Part shown: positions 8,510-18,115 of the stretch, piece by piece
How the letters are laid out: the number at the start of each line of letters is the position of its first letter
Numbering within the stretch: the stretch's first letter is position 1
Source of the DNA: JAICXG01 sp036494545
Lineage (GTDB): Bacteria > Verrucomicrobiota > Verrucomicrobiia > Chthoniobacterales > UBA10450
DNA length: 64,000 nt
NCBI GenBank assembly: GCA_036494545.1
Contig: DASXOB010000003.1
Location: forward strand, 1 to 64,000
Reading direction: 5' to 3'
Position numbers and translations under genes: made by a program
The notes under the pieces: model-generated
Databases searched by the model: none
Told to the model about the DNA's origin: nothing
What the model saw: the letters and a program-made list of their open reading frames with translations, nothing else

Positions 8510-9748
8510 TTAGGCTGCGGCCTTCAATTCCTCGACTCCGATCCCGCGCAATTGAAACAGGCGGATGAGTGTTTCTTCGATGAGATTATTGGGGCACGAC
8601 GCGCCGGCGGTGATGCCGACCACAACCGGCCCGGCCGGCAACCAGTCGCGCGCCACGACTTCGCGCTTCTCATGCAGTTTGTAATGGCGGATCTCCTTCT
8701 CAGAAATCAAGCGGCTGGCATTAAGCACGAAGTAGGTGGGCAATTTTTCCTCGCCCATCTCTGCCAGATGGGAGGTGTTGGAGCTATTATAGCCACCCAC
8801 CACCAGGAGCAGGTCCATTTTGACGTTGAGTAACTCGCGCAGGGCGTCCTGACGCTCCTGTGTCGCTCCGCAAATCGTGTCGAAGAAGCGGAAGTTGTTT
8901 GCCGCCAACTCCGGTCCGTCACGATCGATGACGGCTTGCTGAATGCGCCGCTGCACTTCCTCGGTTTCGCCGCGCAACATCGTGGTTTGGTTAGCTACTC
9001 CGACGGTGCGCAGATGGACATCAGGATCAAAGCCTGGTGAATAGGCGCCGCGAAATCGTTCAAGGAAGGCCTTCTGATCGCCGCCATGTCGGATGTAATC
9101 GCAAACGAAATCGGTGTCGGCGAGAGTCAGGACGACAAGGTAATGACCGTTGCCATCGCCCAAAGCGCGGGAGCTGGTGGCTTTGGTTTCTTCGTGCTCC
9201 GCCTTGCCGTGGATGATCGAAGTGGCCGATTCGCTGGCATATTTTCGCACCCGTTTCCAAACGCTCATGACGTCCCCGCAAGTGGTATCAACGATCTGAC
9301 AACCGCGATCCTTGATTTGTTGCAGGATGGAAACTTCCGTCCCGAAAGCCGGCAGGATGACGACGTCATCGGGGTCGAGCTCCGATATGTCTGCCTGCTT
9401 GTTCTGGCCAATGAGGTTGCGGATGCCTAACGATGAGATTTGCTCGTTGACTTCCGGGTTGTGAATGATCTCGCCGACAATGAAGAGGCGGCGATCCTGA
9501 AAAACCTTGCGCGCAGCGTAGGCGAGATCGATCGCGCGCTCGACGCCATAGCAAAAGCCAAACTGTTTCGCCAGTCGCACCGTGAGGTCGCCGACCGAAA
9601 TAATACCGCCGCCACGACGCACCTTATCGACAATGTCGCTGCGATAATGCGACTCGACCTGTTCCTGCACCGCGGTCATCACCTCCGGTGTCCGGAGGTT
9701 GACTTTGTTGCGCGGAGTCGTACCGCTGGAGATCAGGTTGGCGCTCAC
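8510..9748 (-). CDS. ispH: 4-hydroxy-3-methylbut-2-enyl diphosphate reductase
   Basis: IspH is the last enzyme of the MEP isoprenoid pathway; it reduces HMBPP to IPP and DMAPP with a [4Fe-4S] cluster. The three cluster cysteines are visible in FGFCYGVERA, VDTTCGDVM and FDTICGATQ, and the family block VGEIIHNPEVNEQ is intact. At 412 aa it is the long form, as in cyanobacteria and plants, with an N-terminal extension of about 60 residues and a middle insertion. The stop codon lies inside a TCGTTAGG copy, and another copy falls within the gene at 9426. A GNAT gene follows closely. Confidence 0.95.
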   Translation of the reverse strand: MSANLISSGTTPRNKVNLRTPEVMTAVQEQVESHYRSDIVDKVRRGGGIISVGDLTVRLAKQFGFCYGVERAIDLAYAARKVFQDRRLFIVGEIIHNPEVNEQISSLGIRNLIGQNKQADISELDPDDVVILPAFGTEVSILQQIKDRGCQIVDTTCGDVMSVWKRVRKYASESATSIIHGKAEHEETKATSSRALGDGNGHYLVVLTLADTDFVCDYIRHGGDQKAFLERFRGAYSPGFDPDVHLRTVGVANQTTMLRGETEEVQRRIQQAVIDRDGPELAANNFRFFDTICGATQERQDALRELLNVKMDLLLVVGGYNSSNTSHLAEMGEEKLPTYFVLNASRLISEKEIRHYKLHEKREVVARDWLPAGPVVVGITAGASCPNNLIEETLIRLFQLRGIGVEELKAAA

Positions 9749-9866
9749 AGTCCTAGTTTCGTCGGCGCTTGGCCTGATCGCAAATCGTTAGTCCCAAAGC
9801 CCGGGGCAGCGGGCGACGCCATGAAACAGGCGGCGGCGCTCACAACAGCCGAGCAGTCCTAATATA

Positions 9867-10529
9867 CTAATCTGTCAGGAGCGGTCCTGCCGGTTTCTGG
9901 AAACCGGCCGAAGTAACCATGAGACGCGGATCGGGATCGGGAGCTTTCGAATCGTCCACGCGTTGCACCTTCGGTCCAATGGTCTCGTCCTCAGGTTGAG
10001 TCGTTGCGATGTCAACCGGCGTCCCGATGCGCACTAGCGCGAAGAATTTGGGGGCTGCTTCCCCATGCAGGCGGACACAGCCATGAGTGCGCGGATAAGG
10101 ATGAACGAATCCCTGATGAAATCCGTACGCCGGCGCGAACTCGCACCAGTATCCCATCGGATAACCGACATAACGCCCGGGAACGTTAGCGCCCGCATCC
10201 GCCGGAACGACTCGACCTTCCTGCACACGATAGCCATACGAGCCGGAGCGTTTATTTTCGATCTTGTTGTAAATCTTGAAATGACCTTTGGGCGTGGGCT
10301 TGCTCGGCAGACCGACCGAACAGGCCGCTGCCATCAGACATCGATCGCCTTCCATTACGTAGACATTTTGTTTCGAGAGGGAGAGATCAACCCGCACTTT
10401 GGAAGGGTCGTGTGGTTTATGAGCCACGACGTGATACGCACCGCTCGGAGCAGGCATTGTCGTGCAGCTCGAAAGCAGAGAAAGCCCGGCCAGCGGGGCG
10501 AGAAGCAAAAGGCGAAGTAACGTCCGCAT
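9867..10529 (-). CDS. L,D-transpeptidase (YkuD domain) lipoprotein
   Basis: A 220-aa protein with a lipoprotein signal (LLLLAPLAGLSLLSSCT, lipidated Cys about residue 22). The YkuD domain spans about residues 45-180 and ends in the catalytic motif H-G-C-V-R-L (PRTHGCVRLHGEAAPKFF); the upstream conserved His is in AYGFHQGFVH. Such enzymes form 3-3 cross-links in peptidoglycan or attach proteins to it. The gene is monocistronic, followed after 118 bp by ispH. Confidence 0.92.
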   Translation of the reverse strand: MRTLLRLLLLAPLAGLSLLSSCTTMPAPSGAYHVVAHKPHDPSKVRVDLSLSKQNVYVMEGDRCLMAAACSVGLPSKPTPKGHFKIYNKIENKRSGSYGYRVQEGRVVPADAGANVPGRYVGYPMGYWCEFAPAYGFHQGFVHPYPRTHGCVRLHGEAAPKFFALVRIGTPVDIATTQPEDETIGPKVQRVDDSKAPDPDPRLMVTSAGFQKPAGPLLTD

Positions 10530-10602
10530 AAGTACCCATCTCGAAAGCGTATCAGGTCCGGTTTGTCAACCGCTACCGCGCCTTTCCAGCTCCGAACAAA
10601 AA

Positions 10603-10643
10603 TGGCAACCGGCCCGGCCTCTACGGATCCCGGGCGGTTGCCA
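10603..10643 (-). terminator. Rho-independent terminator of the TIGR03118 gene
   Basis: The arms TGGCAACCGGCCCGG (10603-10617) and CCCGGGCGGTTGCCA (10629-10643) form a stem of about 14 bp with one bulged G. On the minus strand the hairpin is followed by ATTTTTG. It lies just beyond the stop of the gene at 10672-11769. Confidence 0.8.
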
Positions 10644-10671
10644 GTTCCTAATTGTCGAATCGTTTGCCCGC

Positions 10672-11769
10672 TTAATGGCGCGATTGAATCGCTCCGAACA
10701 GTCCGTGGGATTCGTCTACAATCCCGGCGGTGAAGAAGACTTCGTCGTTAATGACGTGCAACGCCCAGAGCTTGTCGATCTGGAGAGGAGTCTTATCCGG
10801 TTTGCGCATTTGTCCGAGAAAAGCACCGCTTGTCGGATCGAAACCGTTGATGGCACCGTCACCGAAATTTCCCACGAGCAGCACGCCGCTGAAATTTCCA
10901 AAATGATTGGGCGCCAACGCCAATCCCCAGGGCGAATTCAACGGACCCCGTGAGACCAGATGATGGACCAGCTTTCCATCCGCATCGAAGACCGCGAGAT
11001 AGCCGTGCCCTTTTCCGGGGACATCATCGTGCCGAGCGGCGTCCTGTTTTGCGTACGTGACGTAGATGAGATTGTTGATGTTTTCGATTCCAAAAGGAGC
11101 ATAACCATTTGGTACATTAGGGTCGATAAACGCCGTCGGATCGTCGATTTCGGCAAACGTATCGTCGTAAATGCTCACTTCACCCTCATGGAAGTTGGTC
11201 ACGAAAAGACGCAGGCCTTGCGAGGAAGTGCCAAGCGCCGCGCCTTTATAGACAGCACCCTCGTCGCCATCATCCACCGCGAGGATGGCATGATCGGAAG
11301 CGACCGTCGGGCTCCAACCGGAGATACTCCCGTCTTCGCTGACAAAGATGAAAACAGCCGACCCGGAAAGGCCATTTTCTGATACGACAAAACCCGCGCT
11401 GGAATTGAAGACAATCCCGGTCGGGTTTGCGCCTTCCATATTGGTCGACGAAACAGGAATAGTCACTACGAGCGACTGAGGCACGCCAGCCGCGTCGTAA
11501 AGGGTCGAAGTGCCGGTCCCATTGTTCGCCACCCAAATGGTGCCGCTGCTCCCGACCGCGATTCCCCAGGGATTGACGAGGTTCGCATCGGTCCGTCGAG
11601 CTACGCCCGGGATATCCGAAACCAGATTGGTCGCCTCGTAACCCGCCCAGGCCTGATGGGCGCTGGCAAAAGTAAGACAAAAGACGCCCAGTGAAACACT
11701 TATGTTCGTTAGGCGCCTGAAACCTCCGCGGGAAAGCTCCCGCGCTGCTCTTTTATGAGTTAGTTGCAT
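10672..11769 (-). CDS. TIGR03118-family secreted beta-propeller protein
   Basis: A 365-aa protein with a signal peptide (NISVSLGVFCLTFASAHQAWA). The opening TNLVSDIPGVARRTDANLVNPW and the following IWVANNGTGTSTLYD match the TIGR03118 family as I remember it. Repeated short strands indicate an NHL-like propeller. No catalytic function is established for the family. An octamer copy (11706) falls near the start of the gene. Confidence 0.8.
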   Translation of the reverse strand: MQLTHKRAARELSRGGFRRLTNISVSLGVFCLTFASAHQAWAGYEATNLVSDIPGVARRTDANLVNPWGIAVGSSGTIWVANNGTGTSTLYDAAGVPQSLVVTIPVSSTNMEGANPTGIVFNSSAGFVVSENGLSGSAVFIFVSEDGSISGWSPTVASDHAILAVDDGDEGAVYKGAALGTSSQGLRLFVTNFHEGEVSIYDDTFAEIDDPTAFIDPNVPNGYAPFGIENINNLIYVTYAKQDAARHDDVPGKGHGYLAVFDADGKLVHHLVSRGPLNSPWGLALAPNHFGNFSGVLLVGNFGDGAINGFDPTSGAFLGQMRKPDKTPLQIDKLWALHVINDEVFFTAGIVDESHGLFGAIQSRH

Positions 11770-12302
11770 CGCAATTACCTTTCCTTATTTTTTGAATGAC
11801 TTTCTTCTTCGAATAGAAGCATTAGCCGCGGAAAAGTCCGCCTGCGATTTTTTCTGGCAACACAATATCCGTAACAGCTCTGTTACATGCCCGGGTAGCT
11901 TCCGACACCTCAAGGCAGCACTGGCGCGCAAGGTCAGGAGAAGCTCTCGGACAGGATTGCTTGCGGAAATGTAATGCGGACGATGACGTCGATCTCACGC
12001 CTAACGATGGAGTCCGGACAGTTTGATTGAGAGTCAACCTGTTCGCTAAAAGCGAGTGGCTTGGCTTCAGTGGGAGCCAAACGATCCTAACGAAAAAAGG
12101 GTCTGGCAATCGCGACGAAAACAAGAAAGCAAAGACAACAAGTCGGGTTGTCGCTTCCTTTCTCGCTCAGGACCCGGACTCGATTTCGAGGTCTTGCAGC
12201 TTTTTTTCTTTTCATAATTCCTGATTTTCGCTCCACTGCCGCCATGCGACGCGAATTCAAACCAGGCCGAGCACAGATTCATTAAGAGATTTGGAATAAG
12301 TT
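11770..12302. other. Gene-free interval with two octamer copies
   Basis: No gene is apparent. The interval holds two CCTAACGA copies (12000 and 12086) and a small hairpin, TTGGCT...AGCCAA, at about 12060-12080, close to the second copy. It lies between divergent genes and must hold promoters for both, which I could not assign with confidence. Confidence 0.45.
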
Positions 12303-12617
12303 ATGCCATCCCAATTCAAACCAGTCCGGTTTTTCGTCTTGATGGCTTTGGCAGCATTCATTGTCTGCGGTGCGGTGGCGTTCTTTACCGAGCGGGCCGC
12401 GCATGGGCGAACAGCTGCCGAACGCGCAGCTTATGCGCTGGGTGAAACGGCAGGAGAGACGGCGCCTCCCAACGCCAAAGTGCCAAGCCCTGCGGATTTG
12501 AACATGATGGCGCAAGCGCGCTTCAAGCAGGATGGGACAGGCGAACAAGAGAGTTGGGACCTGGCCTACGAAAACGGTTATGAGGCTGGGTTTAAGAAGA
12601 CTCATCCAGCGCCGTGA
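12303..12617 (+). CDS. Small single-pass membrane protein
   Basis: A 104-aa protein with one N-terminal membrane anchor (FFVLMALAAFIVCGAVAFF) and a hydrophilic, Ala-rich outer part. No family recognised. Its stop overlaps the GTG start of the next gene (GTGA), so the two are translationally coupled. Confidence 0.6.
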   Translation: MPSQFKPVRFFVLMALAAFIVCGAVAFFTERAAHGRTAAERAAYALGETAGETAPPNAKVPSPADLNMMAQARFKQDGTGEQESWDLAYENGYEAGFKKTHPAP

Positions 12618-12961
12618 ACCAACCTGAGATTCGTCCCCCGCTTTTGCCGAAAAGAAAGCGGTTTCCCTGGATTTTCTACTGGGTTGTTCTTGGCTTGATC
12701 ATTCTCGTGGCGCTGGCGCCAATTGCCTCGGTCGCGGCATGTGGCTGGATCGCGAACACACATGGTTGCAAGGTCGACGAAGGATCAGTTCACCCCTGTA
12801 TGATCAACGGGAAGGATTACGGCCACATGCTTTACACGTTAGGCGTAATGGGCTGGCTCATGTTAGTGACTTTGCCGGGTGGCGCACTCGCCCTCGGACT
12901 TTGGCTGGTCGTGCTAGTCCTGCACCGTAGCCGATGGCGCAAAGCGTCGGTTGTCGCCTAG
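12614..12961 (+). CDS. Small two-pass membrane protein
   Basis: A 115-aa protein starting at GTG 12614, overlapping the upstream stop by 4 nt. Two hydrophobic segments (IFYWVVLGLIILVALAPIASV and MLYTLGVMGWLMLVTLPGG...ALGLWLVVLVL) flank a short loop with two cysteines (ANTHGC, VHPCM), possibly a periplasmic disulfide. No family recognised. Confidence 0.6.
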   Translation: MNQPEIRPPLLPKRKRFPWIFYWVVLGLIILVALAPIASVAACGWIANTHGCKVDEGSVHPCMINGKDYGHMLYTLGVMGWLMLVTLPGGALALGLWLVVLVLHRSRWRKASVVA

Positions 12962-13013
12962 TTTACTCGATCTGGCCGGGAAGAGCTCTACTTATGACAG
13001 CGCACCTGCTGAC

Positions 13014-15011
13014 CTACTCGACTACCGTAAGCGTAAGATCGTTGCCTCCGACGCCCCCACTATAGCTCGCTTGGAAACGGTTCGCGCCCGCGACAATAAT
13101 CGAACCGTTCGGTAGATTGGCAAACGTACCAGCGATGGTTCCTGTAGATGAGTTATTCAGAATGGTAAAAGTTACGCCCGCGGCGAGTGCTGTTGTTCCA
13201 AGGTCTACCAGATTGCAAGTGGCGCCCTCGAAAATGGTAATGCCAGCGGCGGTTACGGAATCAATTTGCTGCTTGTCGCTATTTAACTCACATTCATAAA
13301 TCCCGTTGGCATTAAATGTTAGCAAGTCGTTCGTGGTTAACGTGGCCGGATTCGATTTGTCACTCCCCGGCGAAAGAGTTGCGGACGGGCCTGTTCCAGA
13401 ACCAATCGTGAGCGTGCCCTTGATCAGACTGGTTCCACCGAAAACACCGGACTGCACAATCGTAGGACCCGTATAAGTGTTAGCGCCGGTAAGAATCAGA
13501 CTCCCCGCTCCAACCTTGGTCAGAGAGCCTTTACTGCCGCCGAACTCTCCCCCATCGTGCAGGATGCCGGAAAAGCCGGTGCTAAGTCCGTTGCTGCCGA
13601 CAGTGAGATTGTTTCCTCCAAGATAGAAGTCGCCCGAACCTTCGACCGATCCGGCAGTAATTCCTTTAGTTCCACTACCATCGTCACCCACCGCACTAAT
13701 ATCGATGCTGGAGTTACCCAATAGCTCAAACCGCGCCGAGCCGCCGGTGGCGCTGGCAAAAAAGTCCATCGTGCCCCCGGGCGCCCCGTTTTCGCCGCCT
13801 TGAAGTATAAAAACAGCGTTGCCGCCCGATGACGAGTCACTGAGAAACATAAGCCCTCCAACGACGTCTCCGGCCAAGCCAGGAGTAAGGGTGAAGGTGG
13901 CCTGGCCCGCCGTCGACATATCCTCCAAACTCGCGAACCCAAAAGTTGCCTCACCTTCCCGGCGGCCAAAAATGGTAAAGTTACCGAAACCGGCGCTGGA
14001 ACTGTCGCGGAAAAAAATTAGCCCCTGCTGGCTAGCCATAAAGGTTCCATGACCTCCAGTTGAGGTATCGAAAAAATTGACTTCTCCGATATGAGCCACG
14101 CTGAAATTGCCATCCTCCGCAGAAGAGTTTTGATGAAACTCCGTCATGCCGACCGTATTTTCTCCCAGTGGTCCGGAATTGATAAAGCTTCCATTTCCTG
14201 CATTGGAGTTACCAAAAAATGCAACGCGCCCACCGTGCGATGCAAAAGCCGTACCGCCCAAAGTGGTGAAGGTACCAGCGCCGGCAGAGGAATAATCGAA
14301 AAACTCCACCAGCCCGCCGAAAGCGCCTCTGGTGGTCGAGCCGGCCATCACAAAGCTAGCGGTCCCTGCAGAAGCATGATCGTAGAACTGAGTTGTTCCA
14401 CCTCGATTGTGTTCGGCAACCGCCCCAGCATTGAGGAAGTTAGCCTCACCGGCAGTCGCCGCCTGAACGAACTGAATAAGTCCTGGCGTCACTCCCGGGT
14501 TAGATAAAAAGCTGCTGCTTCCCGCCGACGAAGCGCCGGCAAACTCGATGATTCCGGAAGGCTCACTTGAAGCGCTCCCATTAGTTGTAAAAACGGAATT
14601 AGATCCAGCGTTGGCCCTATGATCGAATGCCAGCAGCCCTCCGCTGCTAACAAAAGATTGCGTAGTAGTGGAATCATTGGTGATACCATGTCCCTCTAAC
14701 GTGAGCGAAGTTCCTTCTGGAAAAGTGATTGCATAACTGCTCGCGTCGGAATCAAAGAGGAGGTTTCCAACAATGGTTTGCTGGGAAAAAGCTATATCCG
14801 TCGTGCCAGACTCCGCGAATACTGCCGTATCTGCCGGCCCATTGGGAACTTGAACAGGAAACCAGTTTTCGGCCGTATTCCAATCATTGTTAACCGGTGC
14901 AGAGCTCCAAGTAGAAGTATCTGCGTAAATCCAGCTCTTAGCTGTAAAAGCCAGAATCAAAGTAGCGCCGACTATTAGCCGGACAACAAGGGAAGATTTC
15001 ATTTGTCGCAT
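13014..15011 (-). CDS. Autotransporter-associated beta-strand repeat protein with 12 internal ~24-aa repeats
   Basis: A 665-aa secreted protein with signal peptide (LIVGATLILAFTAKSWIYA). The N-terminal TSTWSSAPVNNDWNTAENW and the later LILTGANTYTGPTIVQSG (a PATR motif, IPR013425-type) are characteristic of Verrucomicrobia surface proteins. Between them (about residues 125-435) I count twelve copies of a ~24-residue unit with the pattern F-x-D-x-S-S-A-G-x-G-x-F. They are expected to stack as a right-handed beta-helix. The protein ends GGNDLTLTVVE. No autotransporter beta-barrel is present, so the export route beyond Sec is unclear. Confidence 0.85.
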   Translation of the reverse strand: MRQMKSSLVVRLIVGATLILAFTAKSWIYADTSTWSSAPVNNDWNTAENWFPVQVPNGPADTAVFAESGTTDIAFSQQTIVGNLLFDSDASSYAITFPEGTSLTLEGHGITNDSTTTQSFVSSGGLLAFDHRANAGSNSVFTTNGSASSEPSGIIEFAGASSAGSSSFLSNPGVTPGLIQFVQAATAGEANFLNAGAVAEHNRGGTTQFYDHASAGTASFVMAGSTTRGAFGGLVEFFDYSSAGAGTFTTLGGTAFASHGGRVAFFGNSNAGNGSFINSGPLGENTVGMTEFHQNSSAEDGNFSVAHIGEVNFFDTSTGGHGTFMASQQGLIFFRDSSSAGFGNFTIFGRREGEATFGFASLEDMSTAGQATFTLTPGLAGDVVGGLMFLSDSSSGGNAVFILQGGENGAPGGTMDFFASATGGSARFELLGNSSIDISAVGDDGSGTKGITAGSVEGSGDFYLGGNNLTVGSNGLSTGFSGILHDGGEFGGSKGSLTKVGAGSLILTGANTYTGPTIVQSGVFGGTSLIKGTLTIGSGTGPSATLSPGSDKSNPATLTTNDLLTFNANGIYECELNSDKQQIDSVTAAGITIFEGATCNLVDLGTTALAAGVTFTILNNSSTGTIAGTFANLPNGSIIVAGANRFQASYSGGVGGNDLTLTVVE

Positions 15012-15264
15012 TTAACGGATTCGGAGCCCGAAAGTCAAGCCAATCTCCAGGGACGAGGCTGGCATATTCCTATAAGTCTGTAGCCAGTCCCCCTGGGCGG
15101 ATCGGGCAGATACAAGTCGCCAGGATAACCGAGCCCCATTCCGGTGACGCGTTGACAGGATCGTAACGTTTTCTGGCGACTCTCCCTTGGAGGCAATGCT
15201 TCGACTCCGGCCCGACCCGCGATTTTCAATGGACAATCGTCGCGTGATCGGTTGTAATCCCAAG

Positions 15265-16725
15265 ATGTCACGAACAGCACAACTTTACCTTGTGATCACG
15301 AGTGTGGCGTTGCTCGGGATTGTCGGAATTCTCAAGTTAGGACGCGATCTGACTCCGGCTGGGCGTGCCGCTCCGCCGGTGAGTCTTACCCAAAGCGCAA
15401 CAGTTAGTACTGGTGCGCCGGCTTCGGCTGTCTCGGCGGCGACACAAAGCCTTTATAAAAACGGCAGCAGCGGTCTTAGCCGGCTCTTCTTGCAATTGTT
15501 GGTCATCGTCGCTGTGGCAGCACTCTTTGGAGCGCTTTTCACGCGGATAGGTCAACCTGCGGTCGTAGGTGAAATGGTCGCAGGTATTGTTCTTGGGCCG
15601 TCCCTTCTGGCATGGGTCGCGCCATCTCTCTTCAACTTCCTTTTTGCGCCTTCCACCCTGTTGCCACTGAATCTCTTTAGCCAGATCGGGGTCTGTCTTT
15701 TCATGTTTGTCGTCGGGATGGAATTGGATGTGTCCCGCTTGAGGCAGCAGGTCCAGACCGCCATTGTGGTAAGTCATGCCAGCATTGTCATTCCCTATCT
15801 TTTGGGAGTCACCCTTACGCTATTTCTTTACGAATCTCTTGCTCCCGCGGGCGCGTCCTTCGCTGCCTTTGCTTTGTTTATGGGCATTGGAATGAGCATC
15901 ACCGCCTTCCCCGTCCTGGTAAGAATGCTCAAGGACCGAAGGATGACTCGTACCCCTGTTGGCACGATGGCGACGGCTTGCGCGGCGGTGGATGACGTGA
16001 CCGCCTGGACGGTGCTGGCCTTCGTTATCGCGATAGCTAAAGCCACAACATTGAGTGGCGCCATCCTGACTCTTGCTTTGGTAGTAACTTTCGTTGGTTG
16101 CATGCTTATCCTGGTACGGCCCGCTTTGGCCTGGTGTCTTGGCATGGCAGATATGGAAAAGCCCGAGCCTTCCAAGGCCGCTCTCGCTATTGTCCTGGGT
16201 CTCGTCCTGGCTTCGTCTTTCAGCACGGAAACTATTGGGATCCATGCTTTGTTTGGCGCGTTCCTTGCCGGGGCAATCATTCCGCGCGCGAGCGATTTTC
16301 GCGAGAAGCTGGCTGTGCGCGTGGAGAACATTAGTTCGGTCTTACTTCTACCCGTGTTCTTCGCTTTCACGGGTTTGCGCACCCAGATAGGTCTGTTAAA
16401 GGATCCATCCGATTGGGTCATCTGCCTTGTTATTATTGCCGTCGCGACCTTTGGTAAGCTGGGAGGAAGCGCCTTCGCCGCGCGCCTGACAGGCTCTGAT
16501 AGCCGATTTGCTCTTCAGTTGGGAGCTCTTATGAACACCCGCGGCCTCATGGAACTGATCGCGCTCAACATCGGTTACGACATGGGTATCTTATCTCAGA
16601 GAATCTTTGCCATGCTCGTGATAATGGCTCTCGTCACAACCGCTCTCACCGGTCCTCTTCTGATTCTGTTTCGCGCGCGCAGCGAAAACCTCGTGCCGAT
16701 TCACAACGGAGTGAGCGACGCTTGA
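15265..16725 (+). CDS. CPA2/Kef-type cation:proton antiporter
   Basis: A 486-aa integral membrane protein with about 13 hydrophobic segments. After an N-terminal segment and a linker, the Na+/H+ exchanger domain begins at RIGQPAVVGEMVAGIVLGPS. Further family blocks are MGIGMSITAFPVLVRML, CAAVDDVTAWTVLAFV (the Asp-Asp pair of the transport site) and NTRGLMELIALNIG. It lacks the C-terminal TrkA-N domain of KefB/KefC. It probably exchanges Na+ or K+ for protons. ATG 15265 (MSRTAQLY) is chosen because it directly precedes the first membrane segment; an in-frame start at 15187 exists. Confidence 0.88.
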   Translation: MSRTAQLYLVITSVALLGIVGILKLGRDLTPAGRAAPPVSLTQSATVSTGAPASAVSAATQSLYKNGSSGLSRLFLQLLVIVAVAALFGALFTRIGQPAVVGEMVAGIVLGPSLLAWVAPSLFNFLFAPSTLLPLNLFSQIGVCLFMFVVGMELDVSRLRQQVQTAIVVSHASIVIPYLLGVTLTLFLYESLAPAGASFAAFALFMGIGMSITAFPVLVRMLKDRRMTRTPVGTMATACAAVDDVTAWTVLAFVIAIAKATTLSGAILTLALVVTFVGCMLILVRPALAWCLGMADMEKPEPSKAALAIVLGLVLASSFSTETIGIHALFGAFLAGAIIPRASDFREKLAVRVENISSVLLLPVFFAFTGLRTQIGLLKDPSDWVICLVIIAVATFGKLGGSAFAARLTGSDSRFALQLGALMNTRGLMELIALNIGYDMGILSQRIFAMLVIMALVTTALTGPLLILFRARSENLVPIHNGVSDA

Positions 16726-16829
16726 TGCGGGATCCAGTCGACGTAGAATAGAATCTGGTCCAACTGATTTCGGCTTCACATTTGTTGGCTGGTCGGATGC
16801 CTCTTTTTGGTTAGATTGCGAGCAAGTCA

Positions 16830-16914
16830 GCCGATGTGGCGAAATGGCAGACGCAACGGACTTAAAATCCGTTGGGCGTAACAGCCCGTGCCGGTTCGAG
16901 TCCGGCCATCGGCA
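16830..16914 (+). tRNA. tRNA-Leu (anticodon TAA)
   Basis: An 85-nt class II tRNA. The acceptor arms GCCGATG (16830-16836) and CATCGGC (16907-16913) pair, with discriminator A at 16914. The anticodon loop CTTAAAA gives TAA, a long variable arm follows, and the T arm contains GGTTCGAGTCC. CCA is not encoded. Its 3' 59 nt are duplicated at 37779-37837, marking it as the target of the adjacent integrated element. Confidence 0.95.
16856..16914 (+). repeat. Left attachment site (within tRNA-Leu)
   Basis: The 3' 59 nt of the tRNA gene, identical to 37779-37837. Inside the element at 17011-17034 two related short repeats, ATTCGTCAACT and TTGTCAACTA, occur. Both also occur beside the right site (37735-37754) and could be integrase arm-binding sites. 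Confidence 0.85.
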
Positions 16915-17125
16915 GCCTCTGAAACGCGATCCTCATAGGGAATAATTGGTCTCTTAGCCAATTCCTGCAATTCGCACGGTCGCGCAATAAAAAGCAGAAA
17001 AACGCACTCTATTCGTCAACTACTTGTCAACTAAGTCAGCGCGACTGTCCCTTTTTATGAAAATGGCCTTACGCTTCCTGATCGGTCACACAGGGGAACG
17101 GAGACCCCGGTGAGCGAAACAACCG

Positions 17126-17605
17126 TCAGCCCGCGACAATTTCCGCTTCCAAACACGGAGTTGGCGATGGCAGTGGTTTGACGGCATCCCTGATTTCGGC
17201 CGCAATTCGCAGGAACTCTGAGTAAGCGTCCTGAATGGTGAGATTGTGATTGAGCTCGATCCGGGCGGTTGCTTCGCCACTTAGGAGAAGGGTTTTCTCG
17301 ACACAAACGCCGTAGACCGGCACAGCGACTGCCACTGAAGCAGAGTCGATACCGTCCTCTATTCTGTTGAGCGCGCGCTGAGCAACGCGCATGGACTGCT
17401 TTGCGAGCTTCCGCTTGAGATCCTGGATGGTCTCAGCCTCTGCCCGTTCGACGGCTTTAATCGTGTTTCCACCAACTCCACAAACGCGCGCGATTTCCCG
17501 ATACGAAACATGTTCCCGAGGCTCGGCGAGAAGATCCACCATCTGCCGGTAAATATCAGGGCGAACAACCTTCAGCAGCGTGCCAGTGGGCTTACGATAT
17601 GGCAT
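17126..17605 (-). CDS. Helix-turn-helix protein of unknown role
   Basis: A 159-aa protein. Residues about 34-60 form a likely HTH (VSYREIARVCGVGGNTIKAV), followed by a helical stretch rich in Lys, Arg and Gln (DLKRKLAKQSMRVAQRAL). It might be a DNA-binding regulator or a small-terminase-like protein; there is no large terminase nearby to support the latter. It is divergent from the gene at 17652, with 46 bp between starts. Confidence 0.6.
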   Translation of the reverse strand: MPYRKPTGTLLKVVRPDIYRQMVDLLAEPREHVSYREIARVCGVGGNTIKAVERAEAETIQDLKRKLAKQSMRVAQRALNRIEDGIDSASVAVAVPVYGVCVEKTLLLSGEATARIELNHNLTIQDAYSEFLRIAAEIRDAVKPLPSPTPCLEAEIVAG

Positions 17606-17651
17606 GGCATTGACGACTAGTATATGTTCGGAAGAACACTATGCAACCGCA

Positions 17652-17885
17652 ATGAAAATCATCGAGATTCGGCCAACAACGAAGTTCGGCGGTGCATGGT
17701 GCGCCATGGAAGCGCCAGGTGTTTCGCCCTGCTACCCGGGGCCCGCAGGCAAACAGTTTGCGATCGATTACGCACGCAATACCAAGTTCGGCGGCACCTC
17801 AGGCGAAATCCACGTTTACGACGAAAGTGGCGAGAACATCGTTGCAGCTATCGCCATTCAAGGCGGCCGTCCGTTTGGTGCCTAA
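17652..17885 (+). CDS. Small FGG-type protein, paralog of 23470-23709
   Basis: A 77-aa protein starting MKIIEIRPTTKFGG. It matches the protein at 23470-23709 along its length: MxIIEIxPTTKFGG start, EAPGV, FPGP/YPGP, a central FGG(T/S)SGEIHV and a DxxGExIV end. The shape (small beta-rich protein ending in GEIHVYDESGENIV) recalls the DUF2188 family, but this assignment is tentative. The start at 17652 is chosen from that alignment. Confidence 0.65.
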   Translation: MKIIEIRPTTKFGGAWCAMEAPGVSPCYPGPAGKQFAIDYARNTKFGGTSGEIHVYDESGENIVAAIAIQGGRPFGA

Positions 17886-18115
17886 AAGATCAAGACCTTG
17901 TTGGGGCTTGCTTTCTTCCCGGCCAAAGTTTTCTAATGAAGGGGATGAATTTGGTTTGTCTCTCTCTCCTCGTTACCTCGATGCGTCGTCGGATTAGATC
18001 GAATTATTCTTTCCTTTGCGCTCGCTCATAAATTGCCGATCCCTTCCCATTAATATCCTCGATTTCCCGATTGATGAAGTCGAACCACAAGTTGACTTAA
18101 CCGCAAAGTAAAGAG

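Noticed and set aside
15828..16421. 197-codon minus-strand frame
   Set aside because: Antisense shadow of the antiporter gene, whose membrane segments and family motifs are clear.
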